Assembly (NCBI GenBank): GCA_013044175.1
Contig: JABEUY010000019.1
Location: 1-49,231 of the forward strand
Origin: Bacilli bacterium
GTDB lineage: Bacteria > Bacillota > Bacilli > Alicyclobacillales > SLC66
Direction of reading: 5' to 3'
Length of the DNA stretch: 49,231 nucleotides
Positions 17,689 through 26,901 of this stretch are shown piece after piece (position 1 is the stretch's first letter; every line of letters begins with the position of its first letter). The position numbers and the translations under genes are program-made. The notes beneath the pieces are model-generated. The model was not told the DNA's origin and searched no databases. It saw only the letters and a program-made list of their open reading frames with translations.

Positions 17689-19359
17689 ATGCAACCCATG
17701 ACGTATTTCACTCGTCATGATCATATGAACGAAATAAAACAACACAACTTCGATCTGCTTGTGATCGGCGGTGGTGTGACAGGCGCTGGTATAGCGCTTG
17801 ATGCGGTTTCTCGAGGGTTATCGACGATCGTTATTGAGATGCAGGATTTTGCGGCAGGGACATCGAGTCGTTCGACGAAATTGGTGCATGGCGGTTTGCG
17901 CTATCTTAAACAGTTCGATATCGAAGTGGTCGCTGAAGTGGGGGAAGAACGTGCGATCGTCTATGAAAATGCGCCGCATGTCACGACACCACTTTGGATG
18001 ATGCTTCCGATTATCGAACACGGTACGTACGGGATGTTTATGAGTGCTGTCGGCTTGTATATCTATGATCGTCTTGCCAAAGTAAAACCATCAGAACGTC
18101 GCAAAATGCTGACGAAAGAAGAAGCGCTAGCGATTGAACCTTTACTGGATCGAGATCGCATCCAAGGTGCTGGTTACTACGTGGAATATCGTACGGATGA
18201 CGCACGCTTGACGATCGAAATTCTTAAAGAAGCTGTTGAGCGTGGTGCACAAGCGATGAATTATGTGAAAGCGGAGCAATTGCTTTACGATCACGGTCGC
18301 GTATCTGGTGCGCAAGTTACCGATCAATTGACCGGCGAGACGTTTTCGATCCAAGCTAAAGCGGTAGTGAATGCAACTGGACCTTGGGTGGATCACCTTC
18401 GTGAACAGGATCACTCCAAACAAGGGAAAACGATGCACCTCACCAAGGGAATTCATCTTGTTGTCGATCAAAGTAAGTTTCCACTGCAAAACCCGATTTA
18501 CTTTGATGTTCCAGATGGCCGTATGATTTTCGCTATTCCGCGTGACGGGAAGACGTACGTAGGCACGACCGATACGAATTATAAGGATGATCCACTGCAT
18601 CCGCGTACAGCGCAAGCGGACCGTGATTATATCATCGAATGCATCGCTTCGATGTTTCCCAGTATTCGATTAGCACCGCAAGATATTGAAAGTTTTTGGG
18701 CTGGTGTTCGTCCTTTGATTCATGAGGAAGGAAAAGCTCCTTCTGAAATCTCGCGCAAAGACGAAGTTTTTACTTCGAAAAGTCAACTGATCACCATTGC
18801 TGGTGGCAAACTGACTGGCTATCGGAAAATGGCGGGTAAAGTCGTTGACCATGTTATTTCCTTGTTGGCTCAACATGACACAATGGATTGGGCGAAGATT
18901 CAACCAACTTGTCAAACGGCTACCATCGCTTTATCGGGTGGTAAGTTTGGTGGCTCAGCACATTTTCCGACTTATGTGGCCGATAAGGTGCAAGAAGGAA
19001 TGGAACTCGGACTGACTGAACAGGAAGCAAAGCGGATCGTGCATCGTTATGGTACGAACATCGATCGTGTATTTAGTATCCTACGTGAGTCGGGCCATGA
19101 AGCACAAGAGTTCAGTTTGTCGCAAGAAGTATACGCTGCGCTACGTTATGGTATTGAACAAGAAATGGTGATGACGCCGACTGACTTTTTTGTGCGCAGA
19201 ACGTCAGCGATGTTTTTTGCGATCGATTGGGTGATGCAGTACCGTGATGCGGTTGAATCGTATATGGCAAATCGGCTTCACTATACCGAAGAGGAACGTA
19301 GGCAACATCACGAGGAGTTACTTCGAGCGATTGAAGAGGCGACGAAAGTCGTTTCCTAA
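17689..19359 (+). CDS. glpD: Aerobic glycerol-3-phosphate dehydrogenase
   Basis: A 556-residue FAD enzyme at the inner face of the membrane, oxidising glycerol 3-phosphate to dihydroxyacetone phosphate and passing electrons to quinone. The FAD fold is LLVIGGGVTGAGIALDA; GTSSRSTKLVHGGLRYL is the GlpD signature. FAIPRDGKTYVGTTDT and FWAGVRPLI follow, with a C-terminal DAO_C helical domain. ATG 17689 has AAGGGG (17675-17680) at 8 nt; the GTG at 17680 overlaps that site and is not used. It lies between its own antitermination leader and the DUF1641 and glpP genes. Confidence 0.97.
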   Translation: MQPMTYFTRHDHMNEIKQHNFDLLVIGGGVTGAGIALDAVSRGLSTIVIEMQDFAAGTSSRSTKLVHGGLRYLKQFDIEVVAEVGEERAIVYENAPHVTTPLWMMLPIIEHGTYGMFMSAVGLYIYDRLAKVKPSERRKMLTKEEALAIEPLLDRDRIQGAGYYVEYRTDDARLTIEILKEAVERGAQAMNYVKAEQLLYDHGRVSGAQVTDQLTGETFSIQAKAVVNATGPWVDHLREQDHSKQGKTMHLTKGIHLVVDQSKFPLQNPIYFDVPDGRMIFAIPRDGKTYVGTTDTNYKDDPLHPRTAQADRDYIIECIASMFPSIRLAPQDIESFWAGVRPLIHEEGKAPSEISRKDEVFTSKSQLITIAGGKLTGYRKMAGKVVDHVISLLAQHDTMDWAKIQPTCQTATIALSGGKFGGSAHFPTYVADKVQEGMELGLTEQEAKRIVHRYGTNIDRVFSILRESGHEAQEFSLSQEVYAALRYGIEQEMVMTPTDFFVRRTSAMFFAIDWVMQYRDAVESYMANRLHYTEEERRQHHEELLRAIEEATKVVS

Positions 19360-19372
19360 GGGGTGAAAAGCG

Positions 19373-19831
19373 ATGAATGAATTTTTGGACGAACGAAAAG
19401 AAGGGGAAGTGGTCGATCCTCTTGAACGACTTCTTCATTTGCTCGTCGGTAAAGAGAAAGCGATTGAAAATGTCTTGAAATTGATCGAGATCAGCGACCA
19501 AAAAGGTCTCCTGACGATGGCTAACTACCTCGTAAACGATGGCACAGATCTCGTCGATACAGGCATTTCCTTTCTCGCTACACCGACAGCGTTCAAATTG
19601 CGTGATCAAGGTATTGCTTGGATGAAAATTCTCGAAAAACTCGATCCTTCCCTCATTGAAAACGCGCTTACAATCATGAGTAAAATGGAAGCCAATCTCT
19701 CAACGACGGAACAAGACATCACGATCAAAGGTCTATGGGATATCGTTAAAGTGATGCGTGATCCCGATGTGAGTCGGGGAATATCTAAAGTATTCTCCGT
19801 GTTAAAAGCTTTTGGAGCGAGTTATGATTAA
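19373..19831 (+). CDS. DUF1641 family protein
   Basis: A 152-residue soluble helical protein of unknown biochemical role. The C-terminal motif VMRDPDVSRGISKVFSVLKAFG is the recognisable DUF1641 repeat (R-DP-x-V-x-RG). It starts 13 nt after glpD behind AGGGGTGA and overlaps glpP by 8 nt, so it is translationally tied to the glycerol operon. Family members elsewhere accompany redox enzymes such as formate dehydrogenase-like proteins (B. subtilis YrhD). An accessory role for GlpD or its quinone coupling is only an inference from context. Confidence 0.8.
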   Translation: MNEFLDERKEGEVVDPLERLLHLLVGKEKAIENVLKLIEISDQKGLLTMANYLVNDGTDLVDTGISFLATPTAFKLRDQGIAWMKILEKLDPSLIENALTIMSKMEANLSTTEQDITIKGLWDIVKVMRDPDVSRGISKVFSVLKAFGASYD

Positions 19832-20372
19832 GCAAAAAGTGATTCCCGCTGCAAGGCGAATCGCCGATTTTGAAGAAATGATCAAATACCCATTTGAATA
19901 TGTTGTGATGTTGCCGATTCATCTTGCGCAATTGCGATTCGTCAAAGATTTAGCGCAAAGTCATCGGAAAAAATTGATTTTGCATGCCGATTTGATACAG
20001 GGTATGAAGTCAGACGAGGCTGGAGCGCAATATCTGTGTCAGGAAATCAAACCGGACGGCTTGATTTCGACACATGCGCAAGTCTTAGAGATGGCGAAAA
20101 AACGCGGTGTGATGACGATCCAACGGATCTTTTTACTTGATTCGCATTCGCTTGAAACGAGTTTGCGTGTGATTAGAACGGTTGAGCCTGATTATATTGA
20201 GTTATTACCTGGTGTCATTCCGGAATTGATTACGGAAGTCTATGAAGCGACGAAGATTCCGATCTTAGCTGGTGGTTTTTTACGTACGCCAACGCATGTG
20301 GAGCAGGCATTGCAAGCTGGCGCGATTGCGATCACGACATCGAATAAGGAACTGTGGAAAAAACGCAGTTAA
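19824..20372 (+). CDS. glpP: Glycerol-3-phosphate responsive antiterminator GlpP
   Basis: A 182-residue RNA-binding regulator with a TIM-barrel-like fold. With bound glycerol 3-phosphate it lets RNA polymerase pass terminators in glp leaders. Family landmarks: PAARRIADFEE, ILHADLIQGMKSDEAGAQYL, KPDGLISTHAQV, IQRIFLLDS, IELLPGVIPELI and LAGGFLRTPTHVEQAL. ATG 19824 overlaps the end of the DUF1641 gene and has GGAG at 19814-19817; the TTG at 19812 is less likely. Its predicted targets lie in the same locus, ahead of glpK and glpD, which closes a feedback loop: GlpP is made from the glpD transcript it allows. Confidence 0.93.
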   Translation: MIKQKVIPAARRIADFEEMIKYPFEYVVMLPIHLAQLRFVKDLAQSHRKKLILHADLIQGMKSDEAGAQYLCQEIKPDGLISTHAQVLEMAKKRGVMTIQRIFLLDSHSLETSLRVIRTVEPDYIELLPGVIPELITEVYEATKIPILAGGFLRTPTHVEQALQAGAIAITTSNKELWKKRS

Positions 20373-20386
20373 CTTAATAGTTTGTG

Positions 20387-20415
20387 GAGAACCGACTTCT
20401 TGAAAGTCGGTTCTC
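20387..20415 (+). terminator. Terminator of the glp operon
   Basis: A perfect 12-bp stem GAGAACCGACTT / AAGTCGGTTCTC (20387-20398 with 20404-20415), 5-nt loop. Only a weak T-rich tail follows. Confidence 0.75.
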
Positions 20416-20490
20416 TCATTTGAACCTTGACGAAAGCGAGAAGGTATGGATATAATTGGAATCGATAGATTCTGTTGAGGTGTATAGATT

Positions 20491-21740
20491 TTGAAAGGTA
20501 ATTATATTGTTTTACGTAATAGTTTACTTTTGCTCGGGATCAATGTGTTCGTACGAGGTATATGGTTACTTCTATGGCATCCCTATCCTCATTTCGATTT
20601 TCTTTGGTATTTTGTTCATGCGATAGGCATCGCAAAAGGTTACGGTTATCTTGCCAATGGTCTTCCAACCGCCTATTGGCCGATTGGCTATCCTCTATTT
20701 CTCGCCGAGTTCATTAAACTTTTCGGTGTGCATTATATCCCTTTAGAGATTATGAATGCACTTCTTAGTACTGGCATCGTTCTTCTCATCTATCGTCATT
20801 GCATTCACTTTTTTCCTGAGAGTAAAATTCCATTCTTGGCTGCGTTGGCATATTCCTTTTTACCGAGTCAGATTGAATGGAATGCAACACTTGGCAGTGA
20901 GGAACTCTATACGTTTCTTTTGTTAGTCTCATTTTATGTACTGCTTGTCGTCGCATCGAAACGAAGCTGGTTACCCGCTTTCATCGCAGGAATTCTACTA
21001 GGCTTTGCTTGTGATGTGCGTCCGATCGCGTTGCTTTTTCCAGCATTTTATATGGCTATGGTAGGGTGGAGTCATCGTAAGCAAGGAAAAAAGCGATTTT
21101 ATCCATTACAAGTAAACTTTTGCCTTACGCTTTGGGAATGATTCTCGCCGTCAGTCCGGTAACAGTTCGCAACGAGATCGTCATGCATCATTTTATCCCT
21201 GTATCGACGAATGGCGGTATTGTATTGTGGCAAGGGACGCATGTGGATACCGGTTATTATTGGACATGGCATCCCGCAAGTAACCCATTACTCGCTGCAG
21301 GTTCAAATGAAGTCCTTGAAAATCAAATTGGTGAACAACAGTTTTTTGATCACATTATTCATCATCCTTTTTGGACTATTTTTCATGGTTTTGCTAAATG
21401 GTACTATTTATATAATCGAGATGACAACGTGCTTTTCGATGTGTTTTATGGAACACCCTATCTATATGGGAAAATTATGCTGATATTAAGCTATCTGAAT
21501 AATTTCTATTACTATGTTTTTATGCTTTTTGCGATTTTGGGGATTTGGAAGGCAAGAAAATGGGGTTTTCATGGGCAAAATCCCTTGCTTTATTATGTTG
21601 TCTATAATACATTGATCTTCTTCGTCTTTACTGCGTGGGATCGTTTCCATTATCCGATGATGCCCGTATTGGCTATCTATGTTGCGATCGGAATCGTCGC
21701 CTTACACAGAAAAATGAAAAGTAGACCTGAAAAGTATTGA
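20491..21740 (+). pseudogene. GT39/ArnT-like membrane glycosyltransferase, split by -1 frameshift
   Basis: Two overlapping frames together make one multi-helix transferase of about 415 residues, the type that uses polyprenyl-phosphate sugars outside the membrane. Frame 1 (20491-21141, TTG behind GAGGTG) carries HFDFLWYFVHAIGIAKGYGY and PTAYWPIGYPLFLA, the family's first loop. Frame 2 ends at 21740 and continues naturally with LLPYALGMILAVSPVTVRNE. The frames can be joined by a -1 shift at A_AAA_AAG (21087-21093), the classic slippery heptamer, in phase. Either this is recoding, a real loss of one A (pseudogene), or a homopolymer sequencing error. Acceptor and donor are unknown. Confidence 0.75.
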
Positions 21741-21783
21741 ATTTGCTGTACGCAAAGTATATCGAAAGCTTGTGCTTTTACGC

Positions 21784-21789
21784 TATAAT
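21784..21789 (+). promoter_or_regulatory. Consensus -10 box ahead of second chemoreceptor gene
   Basis: TATAAT at 21784-21789, 80 nt before the start codon. No convincing -35 hexamer is seen at 16-18 nt. The roughly 75-nt leader contains imperfect CTCAG/CTGAG-type repeats but no known riboswitch motif. Confidence 0.4.
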
Positions 21790-21869
21790 GTAGTAGTAAA
21801 GCGGGATGATGTTGTAAGTAGGTGTCTCAGGAGATTCTGGGTCTCAGCTGTAGAAAGTGGGTAATCGCG

Positions 21870-23600
21870 ATGATAGAACAGAAGAGTAGCTTCGTAAAAA
21901 GATTGACCATCGTTATTTTTGTTGCAATTATCATAATTATTGGTAATTTGATTTCGGCGATCGTTTTTAATCAAAACATTATCAACAATGCGACGAATAT
22001 GCGCGATCGTGTTGTCGTATTCTCCAATGCACTTAGTGATTTGTTGGATAATGGATTTTATACGTTAGACGGACAAGCCAATGTTTGGATTGCGGATGCG
22101 GCGATACCTGGTTATCAGCAACAGGCTAGTGGGACGTTACAAGTTGCTTTACAAGGCGAACAAATCATGAATTCGGATTTAAAGAAACTGGTAAGCTTAG
22201 CGCCGAATGCAAGCCTTTTAGCGCAAGTGAAACAAGCACTGCAAGATTCGGCTGCGTATGAAAGTTATTTTACGCGTGCACTGCAAGAAGTTCAGCAAGG
22301 ACAGGTAAAAGCAGCGGTTGCTGATATTCTTGTCAACAATTCGCAAGCATCAAACGTGTATACCAATGATTTGACAGGACTAGAAAAAGCGACAGCAACC
22401 TTAGTGACGCAATCGTCTGCGCAGACGGTCAAGACGTCTCAGACACTTCGTTTGATCGCGATTAGCGGATCGGTTATCGTCTTGCTTATCGCCATCTTTT
22501 TGCTCGTGTATTTCCGACGTCTTGTCGCTCCGCTTGCGATCGTTACTAAGCAATTACAACGAATTGCCAAAGGTGATTTGGCACTTTCTCGATTAAAAGC
22601 GAAATCGCAAGATGAAATCGGCGTTTTGATCGATTCATCGAATGAGATGATCGATCAATTGACTACGTTGATTCGTTCCGTACGAAATACAGCAAACCAT
22701 GTCGGCTTCTCCTCGAACGAACTAGAACAACGCGCCCGCGATGCTTCATCGGCGGCGACAGTAATCGCGGACGCGATGCAAGAAGTGGCCGCTGGTGCCG
22801 ATAACCAAATGCAAAGTACGCGCGAGGGTGCTGACCAAATCGAACGCATTACCGCACGTATTCAAAATGTCGCGGAAGCGTCTTCTAAAGTTTACTTTGC
22901 TTCTGCGGACACCGCGCAAATGGCGGATACAGGTAATAGTTCTTTACTTCAAGCGGTCAAGCAGATGGAATCGATTAATGCTTCGGTAGAAAGTACATCC
23001 AAATTGATGGCGATTCTTTTTGAACATTCCCAGCAGATTGGTCAGATCATCAGTACGATTACAAGTATTGCTGAACAAACGAATTTGCTTGCCTTAAATG
23101 CGGCCATTGAAGCAGCGAGAGCGGGGGAACATGGGAAAGGGTTTGCCGTGGTTGCCGATGAAGTGCGCAAACTTGCTGAAGCGGCGACACAATCTTCCGC
23201 GGAAATCACACGTATCGTGCAAGAGATTCAGTCGAATACTTCGATGTCCGTCACCTCAATGGATAAAGTGACTTCTGAAACCAAGCAAGGTATGATCGTG
23301 ATCGCTAATGCTGGCGAATCCTTTGGAAAAATTCTTGAAGCGACACGCAGTGTGTCCATTCAAGTTGAGGAAGTTACGAACGTTGCTGAGCAGATTTCTG
23401 TCGCGATGAAAAATATCGGTACAACTATTACTTCAGTGACCAAAATCTCGGAGAATTCGAGTCGAGAAGCACAAAATGCGGCCGCCTCTTCCGAAGAACA
23501 ACAAGCTTCGATGGAAGAAATCGCACGATCGGTTACGGAGTTAACGCAACTAGCGGCGGAATTACATCAAGACTTGTCTCAATTCATTATTGAGAAATAA
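21870..23600 (+). CDS. Methyl-accepting chemotaxis protein
   Basis: A 576-residue classical chemoreceptor. TM1 lies at about residues 12-33, followed by an extracytoplasmic helical sensor (about 34-190, four-helix-bundle type). TM2 (about 195-216) is followed by a HAMP linker (about 217-270, [21 protein letters not shown]). The cytoplasmic coiled coil has a conserved tip [20 protein letters not shown] in register with [10 protein letters not shown]. Methylation-type Gln/Glu pairs are present. ATG 21870 is chosen over the open frame at 21822 because AGTGGG lies 8 nt before it and TM1 then falls at the usual place. It is a single gene bounded by a downstream terminator. Confidence 0.95.
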   Translation: MIEQKSSFVKRLTIVIFVAIIIIIGNLISAIVFNQNIINNATNMRDRVVVFSNALSDLLDNGFYTLDGQANVWIADAAIPGYQQQASGTLQVALQGEQIMNSDLKKLVSLAPNASLLAQVKQALQDSAAYESYFTRALQEVQQGQVKAAVADILVNNSQASNVYTNDLTGLEKATATLVTQSSAQTVKTSQTLRLIAISGSVIVLLIAIFLLVYFRRLVAPLAIVTKQLQRIAKGDLALSRLKAKSQDEIGVLIDSSNEMIDQLTTLIRSVRNTANHVGFSSNELEQRARDASSAATVIADAMQEVAAGADNQMQSTREGADQIERITARIQNVAEASSKVYFASADTAQMADTGNSSLLQAVKQMESINASVESTSKLMAILFEHSQQIGQIISTITSIAEQTNLLALNAAIEAARAGEHGKGFAVVADEVRKLAEAATQSSAEITRIVQEIQSNTSMSVTSMDKVTSETKQGMIVIANAGESFGKILEATRSVSIQVEEVTNVAEQISVAMKNIGTTITSVTKISENSSREAQNAAASSEEQQASMEEIARSVTELTQLAAELHQDLSQFIIEK

Positions 23601-23604
23601 TACG

Positions 23605-23654
23605 TGTATCCTTGCGAACGAATGTTTATTTTTGTTCGCAGGGGTACTTTTTTT
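23605..23654 (+). terminator. Terminator of the chemoreceptor gene
   Basis: TGCGAAC (23613-23619) pairs with GTTCGCA (23634-23640), and the outer GTATCC/GGGGTAC adds pairs. A T7 run follows (23648-23654). Confidence 0.8.
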
Positions 23655-23770
23655 ATCAAGGTTAGTGCATTTGTCGCAAATTCCTTATAAAGCGTGTATA
23701 ATCAGAAGTCGATAACAGGTTATGTTAGTAAAACATATTTTATTTTCATTGGAATTTAAAAAGAATCCTA

Positions 23771-23820
23771 ATAAAATAACGAAAGCATATCAATTTTTGA
23801 TCGCTTATTGTTATTTATAT
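23771..23820. promoter_or_regulatory. Large imperfect dyad upstream of DeoR-gal operon
   Basis: The left arm ATAAAATAACGAAAGC with ATCAA mirrors the right arm TTGAT with GCTTATTGTTATTTAT around the centre at about 23795. AACGAAA is a common half-site of DeoR-family regulators. It lies in an AT-rich 260-nt gap, 40 nt before the DeoR start, and is a likely operator for the DeoR regulator. Confidence 0.5.
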
Positions 23821-23859
23821 GGTATTCTATTATTACGTTCTGATACGGAGTGATTGTCG

Positions 23860-24630
23860 ATGTATCCACAACAACGTCGTGAGCAAATGATGCTCTTGCT
23901 TTCCAAACACGGATTTATCCCGATTGATGAATTGGCAAAAATGTTGAACGTCTCGCCGATGACTGTTCGTCGTGACTTGAATGCACTTGAAGCGGAAGGG
24001 CAAGTGCAAAAAGTGACAGGCGGTGGCAAAGTGGCTGGCGCCTCTTCCGAGATATCGTTTGCTACCAAGCGTGTAATGCAACAGGCCGAAAAGCATGTGA
24101 TCGCCAAAGAAGCGCTGAAGTTGATTGAACCCGGAATGACGATTGCATTTTCAGCTGGGACGACGACATGGGCTTTGGCAGGAATGGTTCGCGGTTTTGA
24201 ACGACTTACTTTCTTAACCAACTCGACGAATATCGCTGTTGATCTTAGCAATAATGGTTGGGAAGATATTGTATTAACCGGTGGCAATTTTCGAACACCA
24301 TCGGATGCGTTAGTCGGTCCGATCGCAGAACAATGCATTCGTCAGTTGCATACGGATATCATGTTCTTAGGTGTTCATGGTATCCATGCTGAAAGCGGTA
24401 TCTCAACGCCCAATTTATTAGAAGCTGCGGTTGACCGTGCTTTGATGGAGCAGACCGATAAGGTGATTTTGTTGTTTGATCACACGAAATGGGATGGTGT
24501 GGCTTTTGCCCACATCGCAGATCTTGATGAGATCGATGTCGCGATCACGGATAATGGTACTTCAGAACGGCAAATCGAGGTATTGCAAAAAGCCGGCATT
24601 GAGGTCGTACTTGCAAACCTAGAACCGTGA
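23860..24630 (+). CDS. DeoR family transcriptional regulator (probable gal operon regulator)
   Basis: A 256-residue sugar-phosphate-responsive repressor. The N-terminal winged helix-turn-helix (about 2-58) carries the DeoR signature RREQMMLLLSKHGFIPIDEL and MTVRRDLNALEAEGQV. The C-terminal effector domain (about 75-235) has the family landmarks FSAGTTTWALA, LTGGNFR, DIMFLGVHGI, and KVILLFDHTKW-x-x-V. ATG 23860 has GGAG at 23847-23850. galT follows after 9 nt and galK overlaps galT, so the likely role is local control by a galactose-derived phosphate; that effector is inferred from context. Confidence 0.9.
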   Translation: MYPQQRREQMMLLLSKHGFIPIDELAKMLNVSPMTVRRDLNALEAEGQVQKVTGGGKVAGASSEISFATKRVMQQAEKHVIAKEALKLIEPGMTIAFSAGTTTWALAGMVRGFERLTFLTNSTNIAVDLSNNGWEDIVLTGGNFRTPSDALVGPIAEQCIRQLHTDIMFLGVHGIHAESGISTPNLLEAAVDRALMEQTDKVILLFDHTKWDGVAFAHIADLDEIDVAITDNGTSERQIEVLQKAGIEVVLANLEP

Positions 24631-24639
24631 GGTGATCCT

Positions 24640-25623
24640 ATGGCGGAATTGCGTTATAATCCGCTGTTACAAGATTGGACAATGGTAGCTTCTAACCGAC
24701 AGCACCGACCGAATATGCCAAAGGATTATTGTCCATTTTGCGCTGGCTCTGGACGAGTGCCAGATGACTATGATGTGCTTGCTTACGACAATGATTTCCC
24801 AGCCCTTTCTCCTCATCCCCCGACACCCGATGTCGAGGGTTCTTCGCTTTATCCTGTGAAGGAATCCTATGGGAAATGTGAAGTGATCTTATATTCGAGT
24901 AAGCATGATGAAGCTTTGTCATCCTTATCTGTTACGCACATTCGTAAAGTGATCGATCTTTGGACAAAGCGATTTTCAATCCTCAAAGAAGATCCGCGCC
25001 ATCAATATATTTTTATCTTTGAAAATCGTGGGCGCGAAGTTGGCGTTACCATGCCGCATCCACATGGTCAAATCTATGCTTATCCCTATGTACCACAAAA
25101 GCTCAGGGTTGAATTACAGGCTAGCCAAGAACATTTCGATCATACTAGAGAATGTTTAATTTGTGCGATCCGCGAAGAAGAAGTGAAAGCCAAAGTTCGT
25201 ATCTTGGAGGAAACGGAGCATTTTGTAAGTTTCATTCCTTTTTTTACGGATTATCCATTTGGTCTCTTTATCGTCAGTAAAGCACATCGCCATTATCTTA
25301 CCTCTTTTTCAGAGGAAGAAAAAAATGATTTTGCTCATGTTCTTAAGCGTGTAACGAGTGCGATGGATGAACTCTATGGAAAAGAATTCCCCTATATGAT
25401 GGCATTTCATCAAGCACCGGTGAATACGCCGTTTTGTGAAGAAGGATATCATTTTCACGTTGAATTTTATCCACCACTGCGTGAAGAAAATCGCATCAAG
25501 TTTCTCGCTTCTTCCGAGACGGGAGCGTGGGCCCCTTGTAATCCTGTCGCCGTGGAAGACAGCATCGGCTTATTGCGCGAAGCCTTACAGAGGATCGATC
25601 AACGAAGGGGAGATGTGCTATGA
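24640..25623 (+). CDS. galT: Galactose-1-phosphate uridylyltransferase
   Basis: A 327-residue HIT-superfamily enzyme of the Leloir pathway, exchanging galactose 1-phosphate with UDP-glucose. The start carries RYNPLLQDWTMVASNRQHRP. The zinc-site cysteines are in CPFCAGSG. The active site HPHGQ has the nucleophilic histidine at residue 142 (His140-Pro-His142), preceded by FENRGREVGVTMP. A C-terminal EGYHFHVEFYPP follows. The length is normal for class I GalT. ATG behind GAGGTGAT, 9 nt after the DeoR stop. No galE is present in the window, so the epimerase must be encoded elsewhere. Confidence 0.96.
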   Translation: MAELRYNPLLQDWTMVASNRQHRPNMPKDYCPFCAGSGRVPDDYDVLAYDNDFPALSPHPPTPDVEGSSLYPVKESYGKCEVILYSSKHDEALSSLSVTHIRKVIDLWTKRFSILKEDPRHQYIFIFENRGREVGVTMPHPHGQIYAYPYVPQKLRVELQASQEHFDHTRECLICAIREEEVKAKVRILEETEHFVSFIPFFTDYPFGLFIVSKAHRHYLTSFSEEEKNDFAHVLKRVTSAMDELYGKEFPYMMAFHQAPVNTPFCEEGYHFHVEFYPPLREENRIKFLASSETGAWAPCNPVAVEDSIGLLREALQRIDQRRGDVL

Positions 25624-26798
25624 ATGCAAATTTACGCGATGAAGCACTCTCTTATTTTGCCTCGTTCTCCCCGGGTCATGAAGCTAACCTACACGCTTAT
25701 TTTTCGCCTGGTCGAGTCAATCTCATCGGAGAACATCTCGATTACAATGGTGGCTATGTTTTTCCTACAGCGTTAACCTTAGGGACCTTGCTGCTTGTCG
25801 CGCCACGTAATGATCGACGCGTTCGCTTTGCCTCAACGACGTTTGCACAGGTTCACGAAGTATCATTGGATGATTTATCCTACCAAAAAGATCATGATTA
25901 TGCGAATTATCCAATCGGAGTTTTAGCTGCATTTCAAGATCGTGGTTTTGAGCTTCAGGGTATGGATATCTTATTTGCAAGTGATTTACCTGCTGGATCG
26001 GGTCTTTCAAGCTCTGCCTCGATCGAAGTGGGGACGGCACTCGCTGTGAATGATATATTTCAATGTGGCCTAGCGATGCGTGAACTCGTGATCATGGCGC
26101 AACAGGTTGAAAATCAGTTTATCGGTGTATCTTGTGGTATCATGGATCAATTTGCAGTCGGTATGGGAAAAAAAGATCATGCGATGTTACTCGATTGTGA
26201 GACGCTTGCTGTCAGTTATCATCCATTGACTGATCCCGATTATGTCTTTGTGATCGCCAATACGAATTATCCTCGTAAACTGAGTGAATCGAAGTATAAT
26301 GAAAGAAGGGAAGAATGTGATCGCAGCTTTGCCATTTTGCGCGATCATTTCCCGGATGCACGTGCGCTTGCTCATATCCCCATGGAAGCGTGGCCGGAAG
26401 TTGAAAGTTTACTCAAAGATGCTACGTTGATCAAAAGAACACGTCATGTCCTGTTTGAACAGGCAAGGACGAAAGCGAGTGCAACCTATTTGCAAGCAGG
26501 TGATTACCGTGCATTTGGTGAAGCGATGAATGCTTCTCACCGATCGTTACAAGATGACTTTGAAGTCACGGGCTATGCTTTGGATGCTTTAGCGGAATCA
26601 GCTTCGTTGGTTGAAGGCTGTCTGGGGTCACGGATGACTGGCGCTGGCTTTGGCGGTTGCACGGTGAGTTTAGTTCATAAGCAAAAGGTCGCTGATTTTG
26701 AAAGGCTCGTCGCAAAGCGATATCAAGATTTAACGGGTCTATCAGCGAGTTTTTACTTAACCTCATTGGGGCAAGGAGCAAAACGCGTCGAACTCTAG
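25620..26798 (+). CDS. galK: Galactokinase
   Basis: A 392-residue GHMP kinase converting galactose to galactose 1-phosphate with ATP. Motif 1 is PGRVNLIGEHLDYNGGYVFP (the galactose-binding signature). Motif 2, LPAGSGLSSSASIEV, is the phosphate loop. Motif 3 is GSRMTGAGFGGCTVSLV. The catalytic Asp lies in CGIMDQFAVGMG. The start overlaps the galT stop (ATGA), which indicates translational coupling in deoR-galT-galK. A strong terminator follows. Confidence 0.97.
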   Translation: MNANLRDEALSYFASFSPGHEANLHAYFSPGRVNLIGEHLDYNGGYVFPTALTLGTLLLVAPRNDRRVRFASTTFAQVHEVSLDDLSYQKDHDYANYPIGVLAAFQDRGFELQGMDILFASDLPAGSGLSSSASIEVGTALAVNDIFQCGLAMRELVIMAQQVENQFIGVSCGIMDQFAVGMGKKDHAMLLDCETLAVSYHPLTDPDYVFVIANTNYPRKLSESKYNERREECDRSFAILRDHFPDARALAHIPMEAWPEVESLLKDATLIKRTRHVLFEQARTKASATYLQAGDYRAFGEAMNASHRSLQDDFEVTGYALDALAESASLVEGCLGSRMTGAGFGGCTVSLVHKQKVADFERLVAKRYQDLTGLSASFYLTSLGQGAKRVEL

Positions 26799-26814
26799 GT
26801 GATTTTCAAAGCGT

Positions 26815-26868
26815 GATCGTGCAAAAGACTTCGAGATCTGAGGCTCACTTTTTGCACGATCTTTTTTT
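26815..26868 (+). terminator. Terminator after galK
   Basis: A perfect 12-bp stem GATCGTGCAAAA / TTTTGCACGATC (26815-26826 with 26850-26861) is followed by seven T residues. The next start codon is only about 34 nt away. Confidence 0.92.
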
Positions 26869-26901
26869 ATCAAATTTACAGAAATGGGGGGATCGAAACG
26901 T

